Part shown: one piece after another, positions 25,565 to 33,186 of the stretch
Layout of the letters: every line of letters begins with the position of its first letter
Position numbering within the stretch: the stretch's first letter is position 1
Assembly: GCA_018780035.1 (NCBI GenBank)
Contig: JADMKE010000049.1
Location: 1 to 46,673 of the forward strand
Reading direction: 5' to 3'
DNA length: 46,673 nt
DNA from: Candidatus Sericytochromatia bacterium
GTDB lineage: Bacteria; Cyanobacteriota; Sericytochromatia; UBA7694
The notes under the pieces: generated by a model
The model's input: only the letters and a program-made list of their open reading frames with translations
The model's database searches: none
What the model was told of the DNA's origin: nothing
Position numbers and translations under genes: made by a program

Positions 25565-25903
25565 CGGAAAGAGCAGAGAAGGGGCGATTGCCGTGCCAAC
25601 CAAGCTTGCAAGCCCAACAAAAGCGACGTCAGCTATCAGGTGCAAAACAAAGCGTACACAGGCCACTTGGTTCGCCCTGAGTTAAAAACGGGGCAACGCT
25701 TTCTGGTGGTTTATGCCCCCAGCCAACCGGCCTTTTATCAGGCGGCCGATTACCAGGGCCCCGCCTGGAACGAGGGTCTCCAAGGGCGTCTTTTACTCAC
25801 ATTGGTGCTGGGGGCAATCTTTACAGGAACCGCCGTATATGTGTTCAGGACAATTTGGTTAAGTTTAAAAAAGCCCGCTCCCCCAAATCGTTTAAATCAT
25901 TGA
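25565..25903 (+). pseudogene. Truncated DUF3592-like membrane protein remnant
   Basis: The frame opens after a TAG at 25562-25564 and runs to a TGA at 25903. The only plausible start is a GTG at 25640, without a ribosome site. The encoded stretch (SYQVQNKAYTGHLVRPELKTG, then FLVVYAPSQP, then a membrane helix GRLLLTLVLGAIFTGTAVYVF) resembles the middle and end of DUF3592 proteins, which normally start with another membrane helix that is missing here. I read it as a decayed gene; a short functional protein from GTG 25640 (87 residues) cannot be excluded. Confidence 0.4.
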
Positions 25904-25922
25904 CGGATATCAAACATTTGCT

Positions 25923-25936
25923 TTGATTTAGATCAA
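25923..25936. promoter_or_regulatory. FNR/CRP-family box upstream of hsp20
   Basis: TTGATTTAGATCAA matches TTGAT-N4-ATCAA perfectly, extended by one further symmetric base pair (T/A) on each side. Its centre (25929.5) is 41.5 bp before the start site predicted from the TACAAT at 25959-25964, the classic class II activator position. The regulator could be FNR, DNR or NnrR-like. Confidence 0.7.
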
Positions 25937-25950
25937 AACAGAATAAACAC

Positions 25951-25973
25951 CCTGATTCTACAATAGGATCAGG
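25951..25973 (+). promoter_or_regulatory. hsp20 -10 box inside an inverted repeat
   Basis: TACAAT (25959-25964) is flanked by CCTGAT (25951-25956) and ATCAGG (25968-25973). No -35 box is seen, which fits an activator-dependent promoter. The 6-bp repeat may be a second operator or chance. Confidence 0.5.
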
Positions 25974-25994
25974 TAACAAAGGAGGTAACTCACC

Positions 25995-26468
25995 ATGTCA
26001 CTGATAAAATGGAATGATAAGGAATTTGGCTTTCCCACGTCTATAACGTCTTGGATGGATGATATGTGGGGGAAAGACATCTTTGGCAAAGATGTTTCGG
26101 GCATGATGGAAAGATTGGGTCGCATGGGCACGAGTGTTCCTGCGGTAAATATCCATGAGACTCCTGAAGCTTATACCTTGGAGTTTGCGGTTCCCGGTAT
26201 GCAAAAAGAGGATTTTGACATTGCCCTCAAAGGTCGGACCCTGACCATTTCTTCACAGAAGAAACAAGAAAAGGAAGAGAAGGACGAGGGCAAGAATACC
26301 CTGCGTCGGGAATTCAGCTTCAGCTCCTTCAGCCGCAGCTTTGACCTGCCCGAAAATATCGAGGCGGATCAGGTGATCGCGAAGTATGTAGAGGGCATGT
26401 TACAGGTTAACGTTCCCAAAAAAGCGAACCAGCCCGACGCTTCGGGCCGGAAAATAACAATCGATTAA
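25995..26468 (+). CDS. hsp20: Hsp20 / alpha-crystallin small heat-shock protein
   Basis: 157 residues. Alpha-crystallin domain about 46-140 (VPAVNIHETPEAYTLEFAVPGMQKEDF, LTISSQKK, and the ending ...EGMLQVNVPKK, which replaces the usual G-x-L motif as GML-V). N-terminal segment with Trp residues, C-terminal tail with GRKITID where the I-x-I motif is expected. An ATP-independent holdase chaperone of the cytoplasm. AAAGGAGGT before the ATG is a near-perfect ribosome site, and a terminator follows, so it is a single, strongly translated gene. Its promoter carries an FNR-type box instead of a visible CIRCE/HrcA site. Confidence 0.97.
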   Translation: MSLIKWNDKEFGFPTSITSWMDDMWGKDIFGKDVSGMMERLGRMGTSVPAVNIHETPEAYTLEFAVPGMQKEDFDIALKGRTLTISSQKKQEKEEKDEGKNTLRREFSFSSFSRSFDLPENIEADQVIAKYVEGMLQVNVPKKANQPDASGRKITID

Positions 26469-26510
26469 ACAACCACAAGGCAAGCTTCTTGCTTGTGTTA
26501 TCTTCCCTGT

Positions 26511-26541
26511 CCCGGCAGCTTTCGCAACTGCCGGGTTTTTT
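26511..26541 (+). terminator. Rho-independent terminator after hsp20
   Basis: CCCGGCAG (26511-26518) pairs with CTGCCGGG (26528-26535), loop CTTTCGCAA, followed by six T. Confidence 0.92.
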
Positions 26542-26546
26542 CTAGG

Positions 26547-27683
26547 CTAGCGGCGAGGTGCGGGCGGTTGTTGGGCCAGTTCTAAACGGCGTTTCACTTC
26601 CGTGCGGATCTCGTCCAACCGATGATGCACCGAGTCACCTGGGCAGCTCTTGGTACTGAAATCGCGGTGCCCGTAAAATTCTTGGGTGGCAATTCCATAT
26701 TCAGAGGTCAACCAGGTCATCAGATCGAGTAAAGCGGCATACGATTCAGGGGTCAGTGGGTCTTGACCGGGATCATAATCGCCAATAATACAAATGCCAA
26801 CATAATTGGTATTGGGTGTAGAATGTGCACCCACCACGGTTTCAGGCCGTCCCTGATAGATCACCCCATCTGGACCAATCAAGAAGTGATAGCCAATATC
26901 CGACCATTTATTGTCATTCATGTGGTAGTTCTGAATCCCACGGATGGTGGCATCTTTGAGATATTGTGCCGAAGTGGGCTTCCAGGTATGGTGTAAAACA
27001 ATCGCAGCAGGGGTGTGGGGGGTGTATTCACCCTTGGGGGGACGGGCCCGCCAGGCTTCTCGCGGCAGCACTTCGGGTTTGGGCACCAGCGCTTGTTTGC
27101 GACCCGCGCGGCTCAGACCTGCATTGGGACGGGTTTTGCCAAATTGAAAGCTGATGCCCTCAAAGACGGGCAAACGGGCGGCGTCAGGGCTTTTAAACAG
27201 CACCTGATACTGAATAAAACGCATCTGTTGTGGCAAGAGAATACTGCGCTCTTGAAACAGCGGCAGCCAACTTCCCCAATTGTGGCCATCGTTGCTGACA
27301 CGGGCCTGGACTTCGAGCTGGGCCCCGGCGGGAATCTGGGCCGTCCAAGCGGGCATCACAGCGTTAAAGGCAAAAGGGGCGGTATAAGCGCGCGAGAGAT
27401 AACGGCCCTGACGGGCCTCGGGTTTGAGTTGCAGAGGTCCTTGAGTGCGCAAATTTAAGTTTTCTTTTAAGAGCCCCTGATCAAAATCGCGAAAACGGCT
27501 TTCCAACCAGCGATCCCCTGCCCCATCGACCTCAAAGAGAGATTGAAATTCAAAGGCTCTGGATGGGGCCTGTTGGGCCTGAAGGGCGGCATTAGAAGGG
27601 GATTTAAGCGGAGACAACGATTGACAAGCTGTGGTCAAAGCCAAAAGAGCGCAGGCTCCCAGCCAAAGTGAACGCACGGTCAT
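26547..27683 (-). CDS. Lipoprotein N-acetylmuramoyl-L-alanine amidase (PGRP / Amidase_2)
   Basis: 378 residues. Lipobox LTTAC with Cys20. N-terminal half (about 40-185) is a beta-rich domain (SRFRDFDQG, VSNDGHNWGSWLPL). C-terminal PGRP domain about 205-365 with zinc ligands His231 (VLHHTWKP), His339 (YGHRDFSTK) and Cys347 (SCPG); Tyr265-His266 (GYHFLIG) complete the site. It cleaves peptidoglycan between muramic acid and L-Ala in the envelope. A small lipoprotein gene lies 3 bp upstream in the same direction, so both are co-transcribed. Activity well supported; which wall process it serves is unknown. Confidence 0.93.
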   Translation of the reverse strand: MTVRSLWLGACALLALTTACQSLSPLKSPSNAALQAQQAPSRAFEFQSLFEVDGAGDRWLESRFRDFDQGLLKENLNLRTQGPLQLKPEARQGRYLSRAYTAPFAFNAVMPAWTAQIPAGAQLEVQARVSNDGHNWGSWLPLFQERSILLPQQMRFIQYQVLFKSPDAARLPVFEGISFQFGKTRPNAGLSRAGRKQALVPKPEVLPREAWRARPPKGEYTPHTPAAIVLHHTWKPTSAQYLKDATIRGIQNYHMNDNKWSDIGYHFLIGPDGVIYQGRPETVVGAHSTPNTNYVGICIIGDYDPGQDPLTPESYAALLDLMTWLTSEYGIATQEFYGHRDFSTKSCPGDSVHHRLDEIRTEVKRRLELAQQPPAPRR

Positions 27684-27686
27684 GAC

Positions 27687-27968
27687 TTACTCCCAGCTAT
27701 CGTTTTGGTCGGTCGAACCCTGTCGGCTGATTTCAGACGATACATCTTCATTGGAATAATCCGAACCCTGTTCGGGAGTGCTTTCTACTGCAACTGTGGT
27801 TTTACCACTGTTGCGGGTGGCTGTCGCAGAGGCAACGGGGGGGCGGGCGACACTGTTGCTGCGCAAGGCGGAGGAGCCCACGGTTCCGGGAGCGGTCAGG
27901 GTGGGGGCTTTGCTACAAGCGCTGGAAAAAGCCAAGAGACAAGCTGCCAGCAAAGTCAGAGAATAACG
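27687..27968 (-). CDS. Small lipoprotein of unknown function
   Basis: 93 residues from the ATG at 27968, chosen because TGAGGAA lies at the right distance; an ATG at 27986 (6 residues longer) overlaps that ribosome site. Lipobox SSAC after a hydrophobic core, then a disordered Ser/Thr/Ala-rich tail. No domain. It precedes the amidase by 3 bp and probably forms a pair with it. Confidence 0.7.
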   Translation of the reverse strand, partial: RYSLTLLAACLLAFSSACSKAPTLTAPGTVGSSALRSNSVARPPVASATATRNSGKTTVAVESTPEQGSDYSNEDVSSEISRQGSTDQNDSWE

Positions 27969-28014
27969 CATAAAAAGATTCCTCATTCATACACTTGATA
28001 TATAAAAAGATTAT

Positions 28015-28073
28015 CGGGCCTCAAGCGCCCAATCATTCTTAAAATAAAATTAAGACAAGAACAAGGAATGATT
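28015..28073 (-). terminator. Stem-loops after the envelope operon, probable terminator
   Basis: Directly after the TPR gene stop on the minus strand, AATCATTC and GAATGATT (28066-28073 / 28031-28038) form an AT-rich stem around a second stem (CTTAA / TTAAG), then GGGC / GCCC (28016-28030) followed at a distance by TTTTT. Layered but weak. Confidence 0.4.
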
Positions 28074-28075
28074 AA

Positions 28076-28783
28076 TTATTTACCGTTTAAAAGCAATTGC
28101 ACCGTGCGGAAAACCACTTTTAAATGCTCATCGGGCTGAGGGGCTTCGGGTTTGGCCAGCAGGGCCTCTGCCATCTCAAAATGGCTGAGACTTTCCTCTT
28201 TTTTGCCCAGGCGAAAGGCAGTACGGGCCATAAGCAAACGTACCCGAATGCGGTCCAAGGGCGAAAGTGTGTCTTGTTGCAGGGATTTTTCGTAGAAGCG
28301 CATGGCCTTGTGATGATTGTCGAGTTCCAATTCATACAATTCCCCTGCTCCCCAGAAATGACCGGTTTGCTCATAACAAAAAGCCAAGCGGGCAGGCAAA
28401 TTATGCTCACGAAAGACCTCTATGGCCTGCTCCATTTTGCCCATTTCAATCAGCAATTGACCCACTTTGGCCCAGTCCTCTCCTTTTTGAGAAAAAGCCA
28501 GTGCCTGACGCAGATCACCCACCTGTTCCCAAGCAAAAGCGGCTTGTTTGGCATAGACATCTGCGCCTTCCATCAACTCCTGCCAATGGTAAATGCGCTC
28601 ATACAAACGCGCGGCAAAGGCATAGTTTTTCTTTTGCATGGCCCTCGCTGCCAGCAGTTTAAACAGCGGTGTGCCCAAGGGGCTAAACAATAAAAGGCCC
28701 ATGATCGCAGACAACAACAAAAGCAGCGGAAAAATAATCAAAATCGCGGAAGCATTAATCAGTGTGGCGGCGTGTTGTTGCAT
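28076..28783 (-). CDS. Membrane-anchored TPR-like protein
   Basis: 235 residues. Membrane helix about 8-33, then alpha-alpha repeats (FAARLYERIYHWQ, AAFAWEQVGDLRQALAFSQKGE, LLIEMGKMEQAIEVFREH, AGELYELELDNHHKAMRFYEKSL, ARTAFRLGKKEESLSHFEMAEAL). These are TPR-like helical hairpins suited to protein-protein contact. It starts 3 bp after the lipoprotein gene and is the last gene of the envelope operon. Orientation of the repeats relative to the membrane is uncertain. Confidence 0.75.
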   Translation of the reverse strand: MQQHAATLINASAILIIFPLLLLLSAIMGLLLFSPLGTPLFKLLAARAMQKKNYAFAARLYERIYHWQELMEGADVYAKQAAFAWEQVGDLRQALAFSQKGEDWAKVGQLLIEMGKMEQAIEVFREHNLPARLAFCYEQTGHFWGAGELYELELDNHHKAMRFYEKSLQQDTLSPLDRIRVRLLMARTAFRLGKKEESLSHFEMAEALLAKPEAPQPDEHLKVVFRTVQLLLNGK

Positions 28784-28786
28784 GAT

Positions 28787-29152
28787 TTAGCGCCGCAAAA
28801 ACAACAACCGCGAGCCATCTTGTTTCAGCTCATAGTGTTTTTCAAAGGTCTGAGACAGGCTTTTCAGCCATTCTGTCGGGCTCTCTTTTCCGAGCGTAAT
28901 TTGGTATTCAGCCCGATTGGCGCCAGATTGCAAAAGCTCCACTTCCAACCCCAGTTTTTCCAACTCAGTCTGAAAGAGTCTGCGCGCTTCACCGTCTTCA
29001 TAGCCCTGCAAAACCAGGGTATAACTTTGAATGGCCTCAACGCTCTGACCCGAAGGGGGTGTCTCATCCGGCGCAGGGGCTTGGCGGCAGCCCAAAAGTA
29101 AAAAAACACTCACAAGCAGTACCCGTCCTGCTTTACTCAACCTTTGAACCAT
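28787..29152 (-). CDS. Lipoprotein consisting of the operon's shared C-terminal domain
   Basis: 121 residues. AGGAGAGGAG before the ATG; lipobox LLLGC with Cys22. The mature part (about 43-121) matches the C-terminal domain of the two larger upstream proteins: YTLVLQGYEDGEARRLF, then AEYQITLG, then a helix and a last strand LLFLRR. It is in effect a lipid-anchored copy of that domain. Function unknown, but the shared fold suggests a part of one complex. Confidence 0.75.
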   Translation of the reverse strand: MVQRLSKAGRVLLVSVFLLLGCRQAPAPDETPPSGQSVEAIQSYTLVLQGYEDGEARRLFQTELEKLGLEVELLQSGANRAEYQITLGKESPTEWLKSLSQTFEKHYELKQDGSRLLFLRR

Positions 29153-29173
29153 CCCGCTCTCCTCTCCTAAAAC

Positions 29174-30343
29174 CTATTTCCCGACTTGAAAATAAGCTGA
29201 GCCCAGATCAAATTGCTGAACACTCAGCCCTATTTTATCCTGAAGGGCCTCTTCGAGTAAATCTGCCAAATCGCCTAAATTGCCTGAATAGCGCACAAGA
29301 TAAGAGCCATCGGATTGGAGAGCGAGCGAACGCACATGTTCACTGGCTGTTTCTTCAAAGAGCTGCTTGTGGCCCCCTTTGAGGCCTTTGAGCACCAAGC
29401 GATACTGATTGCCCTGGGCCACATTGGTTTTCCAATGGCGCAATAAATCGGCCTCCAACATCGGCATGACACCTGCTACGGCTTCTTCAATCACCACTTT
29501 GGCACTCACATCGAGGCTGCCTTTGACAGCCAACGCTTCGGGTTGTCCCTTGTTGTCGAGCCGCTGATAGGTTTTGACAATAAACGGAGAACCCGACGAA
29601 CTCTCAAAGGCCTGCACCTGCACCGGGCTTTGCACATAGGTATAATCTCCGCTGCGGCCGACCACCTTCGGTTCAATTTCAATCCGGATATAAAAGTCGG
29701 CACGGGCTTTGAGTGCCATGGCCTGGCTCAAACGGTCTTTGCGACCCGCTGTCTGGGCCAAAACCTGATCATCTTTTTGCAAGGCCTGCATCACACCTGC
29801 ATCAACAGCTTTAAACTGATGTTCAAGCAGGAAATGATTGATGCGATCAACTGACCATTGGGCATAGGTGCTGCGATCGGCAGGATCTTTGTAATAGGCC
29901 ATGATCGTGGGAAATTTGAGCTGCTCACTGAGTTGGCGGGTCGAAACCAAGACCCCTGCTTTTTCGAGATCTGAGCGCAAGTCTTTGACCCCAACTTGAT
30001 AAAGCACCTTGTAATAGCGCCCCCCCTCTTCGGTGGTGCCTTTGCCCAAAATCCTGAGGCGTTTGAGGTATTTTTCGCGCCCGGCCAACAATTGTTCGCG
30101 GATTTTGGCAAAGGCCTGTTTTTCGGCATCAGTCTGAATCAAGCCCCCCAGAACCGCTTCCAGGGCCTGAATTTCCGAATTGAGCAGGGCTGCATCTGCA
30201 TTGCTGCCCATACCAATTGCCTCGACCTCCCGCACAGCATAATCCAGATTTTGGACATCGGCCCAGACCGGGGCCTGTGAAAGGAATCCCGGCAGACCTA
30301 GAAAACAAGCAAAAGCCAGAGACAACAGAATGCGTTTAGACAT
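29174..30343 (-). CDS. Secreted FlgT/CsgG-like protein (paralogue of next upstream gene)
   Basis: 389 residues with signal peptide (about 1-28, ends PVWADV). An N-terminal region resembles the FlgT N-terminal type (NLDYAVREVEAIGMGSNADAALLNSEIQALEAVLGGLI, YYKVLYQVGV), a middle alpha/beta region (INHFLLEHQFKAVDAGVM, ALKARADFYIRIEIEP, VQVQAFESSSGSPF) resembles CsgG/TolB-N-like folds, and the last about 75 residues form the shared C-terminal domain (YRLVLKGLKGGHKQLF, YLVRYSG). Clearly paralogous to the 383-residue neighbour. AGAGAAC precedes the ATG. Family names from pattern only. Confidence 0.7.
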   Translation of the reverse strand: MSKRILLSLAFACFLGLPGFLSQAPVWADVQNLDYAVREVEAIGMGSNADAALLNSEIQALEAVLGGLIQTDAEKQAFAKIREQLLAGREKYLKRLRILGKGTTEEGGRYYKVLYQVGVKDLRSDLEKAGVLVSTRQLSEQLKFPTIMAYYKDPADRSTYAQWSVDRINHFLLEHQFKAVDAGVMQALQKDDQVLAQTAGRKDRLSQAMALKARADFYIRIEIEPKVVGRSGDYTYVQSPVQVQAFESSSGSPFIVKTYQRLDNKGQPEALAVKGSLDVSAKVVIEEAVAGVMPMLEADLLRHWKTNVAQGNQYRLVLKGLKGGHKQLFEETASEHVRSLALQSDGSYLVRYSGNLGDLADLLEEALQDKIGLSVQQFDLGSAYFQVGK

Positions 30344-30362
30344 GTTCTCTTTTGCCTATTGC

Positions 30363-31514
30363 CTATTTCTTGAGAATAAACAGGGCACGGCCTCCGCGAA
30401 TGACGGCCTCGTTGTTCACAAATTTGAGCCCTTGGCCCTCAGCATCATCAATCACAGCATCAAAAAAGTCCACAGGCCGGGTGGTGGAATAGACGCTGAA
30501 CTCAGCGTGACTGCCAGCGGCATTGAGTTGTTTGACCTCGGTCACACCTTCGGCTTCTTCGAGCACTTTTTTGAAGGTACGGCGATCTTTGCCGTCTTTA
30601 TAGCCATCGAGCACGATGATATATTCTTGACCATTGGTAAGTACGTCTTGCCAGTGACCAGAGACCTGGCCGAGGGTTTTTTCCATGCTCGAAGTCACGG
30701 CAGAAGCCACCGCCGCTTTGGCATCGGCCACAGAGCCCGCGCGCATGGCACCATAACCCGTTTCAGAGCCAAAAATTTGGCCCGTATAACTGTTGTACAT
30801 TTTAGTGGAGACACTGGCTTTACCCGCCTGCAAACTGCCATAGGTCGTCACGTAGATATCCGCTTTGAGTTTATTGGCGATCATTTGGGCGACTTGATCA
30901 AAATTGGATTGCTGAACCGCACCTGAGGCTTTGACAATGGCCGCATCTTCTTTGCGTAGTTTTTCGACCAACCAACCATCGACCACTTTATAACCGCGTT
31001 TGAGCAGAGAGCGATTCATGGCTGTTACCGCAAAATCATTGACTTCATCTTCGAGGCGGTTGCGGCCTTTGTACCAGCCCACAACCGAGACCGTCGGATG
31101 GCCGACATTGCGAAACTCAGTGCCGACCACATCTTGCACATCCTCTTGCAAAGGCTGGGTCGAAACCTCTATCCGGTAAGTACCAGAGACAATACCTTGC
31201 TCTTTGCTCTCGTTGAGCAATTTAAAACTCTTGATAAAGCCTTTGCTATTGGTGCGAATTTTATCGCTTTTGGTGACGTAATTTTCGACCACGGTATCTG
31301 CTTGGACATAAACACCCACAGCCTGGGAGATCGCATTGCGGAAGGCATCCAAACGGGCTGACTCAGCAGTGGTCCCCTCCCCCGTCACCGCGTCAATCAC
31401 GACAATGGGTTTGATCCCCTTGGCTGCCTCACCTGGTTGCCCTGACAAAACCAGAGACCCTGCCAAAACGGCTACCGCCATGAAAGTTTGAATCATTCTT
31501 CTTTTGAGTACCAT
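30363..31514 (-). CDS. Secreted FlgT/CsgG-like envelope protein
   Basis: 383 residues from ATG 31514, chosen because TGGAGGAA lies 7 nt before it; an upstream ATG at 31544 would read through this ribosome site. Signal peptide about 1-31. FlgT_N-like part about 35-120 (DAVTGEGTTAESARLDAFRNAISQAVG, GTYRIEVSTQPL), a central alpha/beta region about 125-260 (VVDGWLVEKLRKEDAAI, ANKLKADIYVTTYGSLQAGKASV, MYNSYTGQIF) and the shared C-terminal domain about 295-383 (YIIVLDGYKDGKDRRTF, AEFSVYS, ALFILKK). FlgT forms a flagellar H-ring in Vibrio; CsgG-like proteins form outer-membrane assemblies. No flagellar gene is nearby. Confidence 0.75.
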   Translation of the reverse strand: MVLKRRMIQTFMAVAVLAGSLVLSGQPGEAAKGIKPIVVIDAVTGEGTTAESARLDAFRNAISQAVGVYVQADTVVENYVTKSDKIRTNSKGFIKSFKLLNESKEQGIVSGTYRIEVSTQPLQEDVQDVVGTEFRNVGHPTVSVVGWYKGRNRLEDEVNDFAVTAMNRSLLKRGYKVVDGWLVEKLRKEDAAIVKASGAVQQSNFDQVAQMIANKLKADIYVTTYGSLQAGKASVSTKMYNSYTGQIFGSETGYGAMRAGSVADAKAAVASAVTSSMEKTLGQVSGHWQDVLTNGQEYIIVLDGYKDGKDRRTFKKVLEEAEGVTEVKQLNAAGSHAEFSVYSTTRPVDFFDAVIDDAEGQGLKFVNNEAVIRGGRALFILKK

Positions 31515-31613
31515 GGTCATTTCCTCCAGATTTGCATGTTTCACAAGACGCTGAATCCCCCCTCACGGGTTCCCTTTTGCGGGAGGACACCGCATAAATA
31601 ACTGAGCAGAGAC

Positions 31614-33086
31614 CTAAAAAGTGTACCCCGCATACAGCCCCAACACAGGTCCAATGCTCTGCAGGGGATTTTGAATCAAAGGCGTAAAGGGAGAGGGAAA
31701 ACCAGCATTGGTCATCCACTGCCCACCATCAAAATAGCGAAAACCGGCATCCAGGCCGACCATCAATTCGGGCGTAAAATGATAAGCCGCTCCCAGCAAA
31801 GCTGTGCCCCCAAAGGCCATGGCCGTCGGATCGGGCTGCTGGGGATTGGGGATAAAGCTCGTGGCCTGCATGATCACAGCTCCCAACATGCCGCCCCGCA
31901 GACCCGCGCTCAAACTCCATTGTCCGATTGAAAAGCGTTTGAGTATGCCCATCTCAGCGTTATACGCCAAAATCTGGGCCTGGGGATTGGGCAGCCCCCC
32001 ACCGGGAATGCCAAAGCCGGGAAAACTGGGCTGGGCCAGCAGGGTGTATGCCGGCTGGGGCACGGTCGCCCCCCCGGAAACCGTTAACATCAGCTCGGGC
32101 CAGCCAAACAAAGCACCAAAATCATATTCCAAATCCAATTGGCCCTGCAACACAAAATACTGGGGCACATAGCCCAAAACACCCAGTGTGCCACTGCCAA
32201 ATTTGAGAATGGGGGTCAGGCCCAGCCCGCCTTTGCGGGCGGCTGTGGGCTGTTGTCCGCCATCAGCGGTTTTATTGCCCAAGCCTTCAACACTTTGCAG
32301 CCCTGCCACCAACGTTTCAAAACGGGCGGCAGAAATTTGTTGATTGATCTCAGCCTCCAGATACGCCATGGGCTCTGCAGCCTGAATCTCTTGAAAGGTC
32401 TGCACTTTTTTGAGGGTATCCAAGACCAACGCAGCCTGGGAGGGGCTGTTGAGATCCACATCTACACCCGTGGCTTGGCTGACCAGCGCCACGAGACGGT
32501 CCATATCGGGAATCGGGATTTCTTTGCGCACAGTCCAGGACTGGGTGGGAGCCCCCGCCAATTGGGCGTAGTCCCCGCTGGTTTTGAAGACGGAGAGATT
32601 GAGGGTCAATACCGACTCCACATCAATGCTCCAATACTCTCCGTCTTGGCCTTGGCGCTTGTGGGGGCCTGTCAAAGTCAAAGGCCCTTGGCTCCAATTG
32701 GGAACCAGCGCATAGGCCGCCAGGGCCAGACGGCGAACGTCGAGACCGGGCACATCTAACTCTCCGACACGCACCATCGCACTGTCTTGTAAAAGGGGTA
32801 ATTCTCCAGAATGCTCTTTTTGCCAGCGTTTGAACTCTGCCAGAAAAGGACCGGGAGGCACGGTCTGGGCCTGAGTCAGCAAAAGCGGCGTTACCTGAGG
32901 AAAAGCCTGACGCAGGGCCTGACTCAAAACCCCATTGAGCGGGGTGTCTTGGGTTGGCAAGATAGCCATCTGTCGTTGTTGCTGATTGGCTTGAGCCAAA
33001 GCCGGAGCAAGAGGCAAAGAAAGATTCAAAAGGGGTACCAGAACTGCCACAGAAAGGGCCAACCCCACCAGGGACCGCGTCAGCAT
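31614..33086 (-). CDS. Outer-membrane barrel protein with N-terminal periplasmic domain
   Basis: 490 residues. AAGGAGAA before the ATG, signal peptide about 1-32 (ends PALAQA). The N-terminal part to about 290 is soluble (QMAILPTQDTPLNGVLSQAL, YWSIDVESVLTLNLSVF, VALVSQATGVDVDLN). The C-terminal ~200 residues are amphipathic strands with Gly/aromatic turns (GLGLTPILKFGSGTLGVLGY, FVLQGQLDLEYDFG, GLYAGYTF), ending in Phe as outer-membrane proteins recognised by BamA do. It is the first gene of the five-gene envelope operon and could be the outer-membrane component of its complex. Family not recognised. Confidence 0.7.
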   Translation of the reverse strand: MLTRSLVGLALSVAVLVPLLNLSLPLAPALAQANQQQRQMAILPTQDTPLNGVLSQALRQAFPQVTPLLLTQAQTVPPGPFLAEFKRWQKEHSGELPLLQDSAMVRVGELDVPGLDVRRLALAAYALVPNWSQGPLTLTGPHKRQGQDGEYWSIDVESVLTLNLSVFKTSGDYAQLAGAPTQSWTVRKEIPIPDMDRLVALVSQATGVDVDLNSPSQAALVLDTLKKVQTFQEIQAAEPMAYLEAEINQQISAARFETLVAGLQSVEGLGNKTADGGQQPTAARKGGLGLTPILKFGSGTLGVLGYVPQYFVLQGQLDLEYDFGALFGWPELMLTVSGGATVPQPAYTLLAQPSFPGFGIPGGGLPNPQAQILAYNAEMGILKRFSIGQWSLSAGLRGGMLGAVIMQATSFIPNPQQPDPTAMAFGGTALLGAAYHFTPELMVGLDAGFRYFDGGQWMTNAGFPSPFTPLIQNPLQSIGPVLGLYAGYTF

Positions 33087-33186
33087 AAAGCATTCTCCTT
33101 GAAAATGGACCTGTTTGCTAGACTACCATAAAAAACAGCCGCTCAACAGCCCAAAAATGAACCGCAAACAGACACAAGGGAGGCCC

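Larger units (their letters stand above)
25490..25994. other. Mostly non-coding region before hsp20
   Basis: Holds no convincing intact gene. It contains a remnant reading frame (25565-25903), then an AT-rich stretch with an FNR-type box and a TACAAT. Confidence 0.6.
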
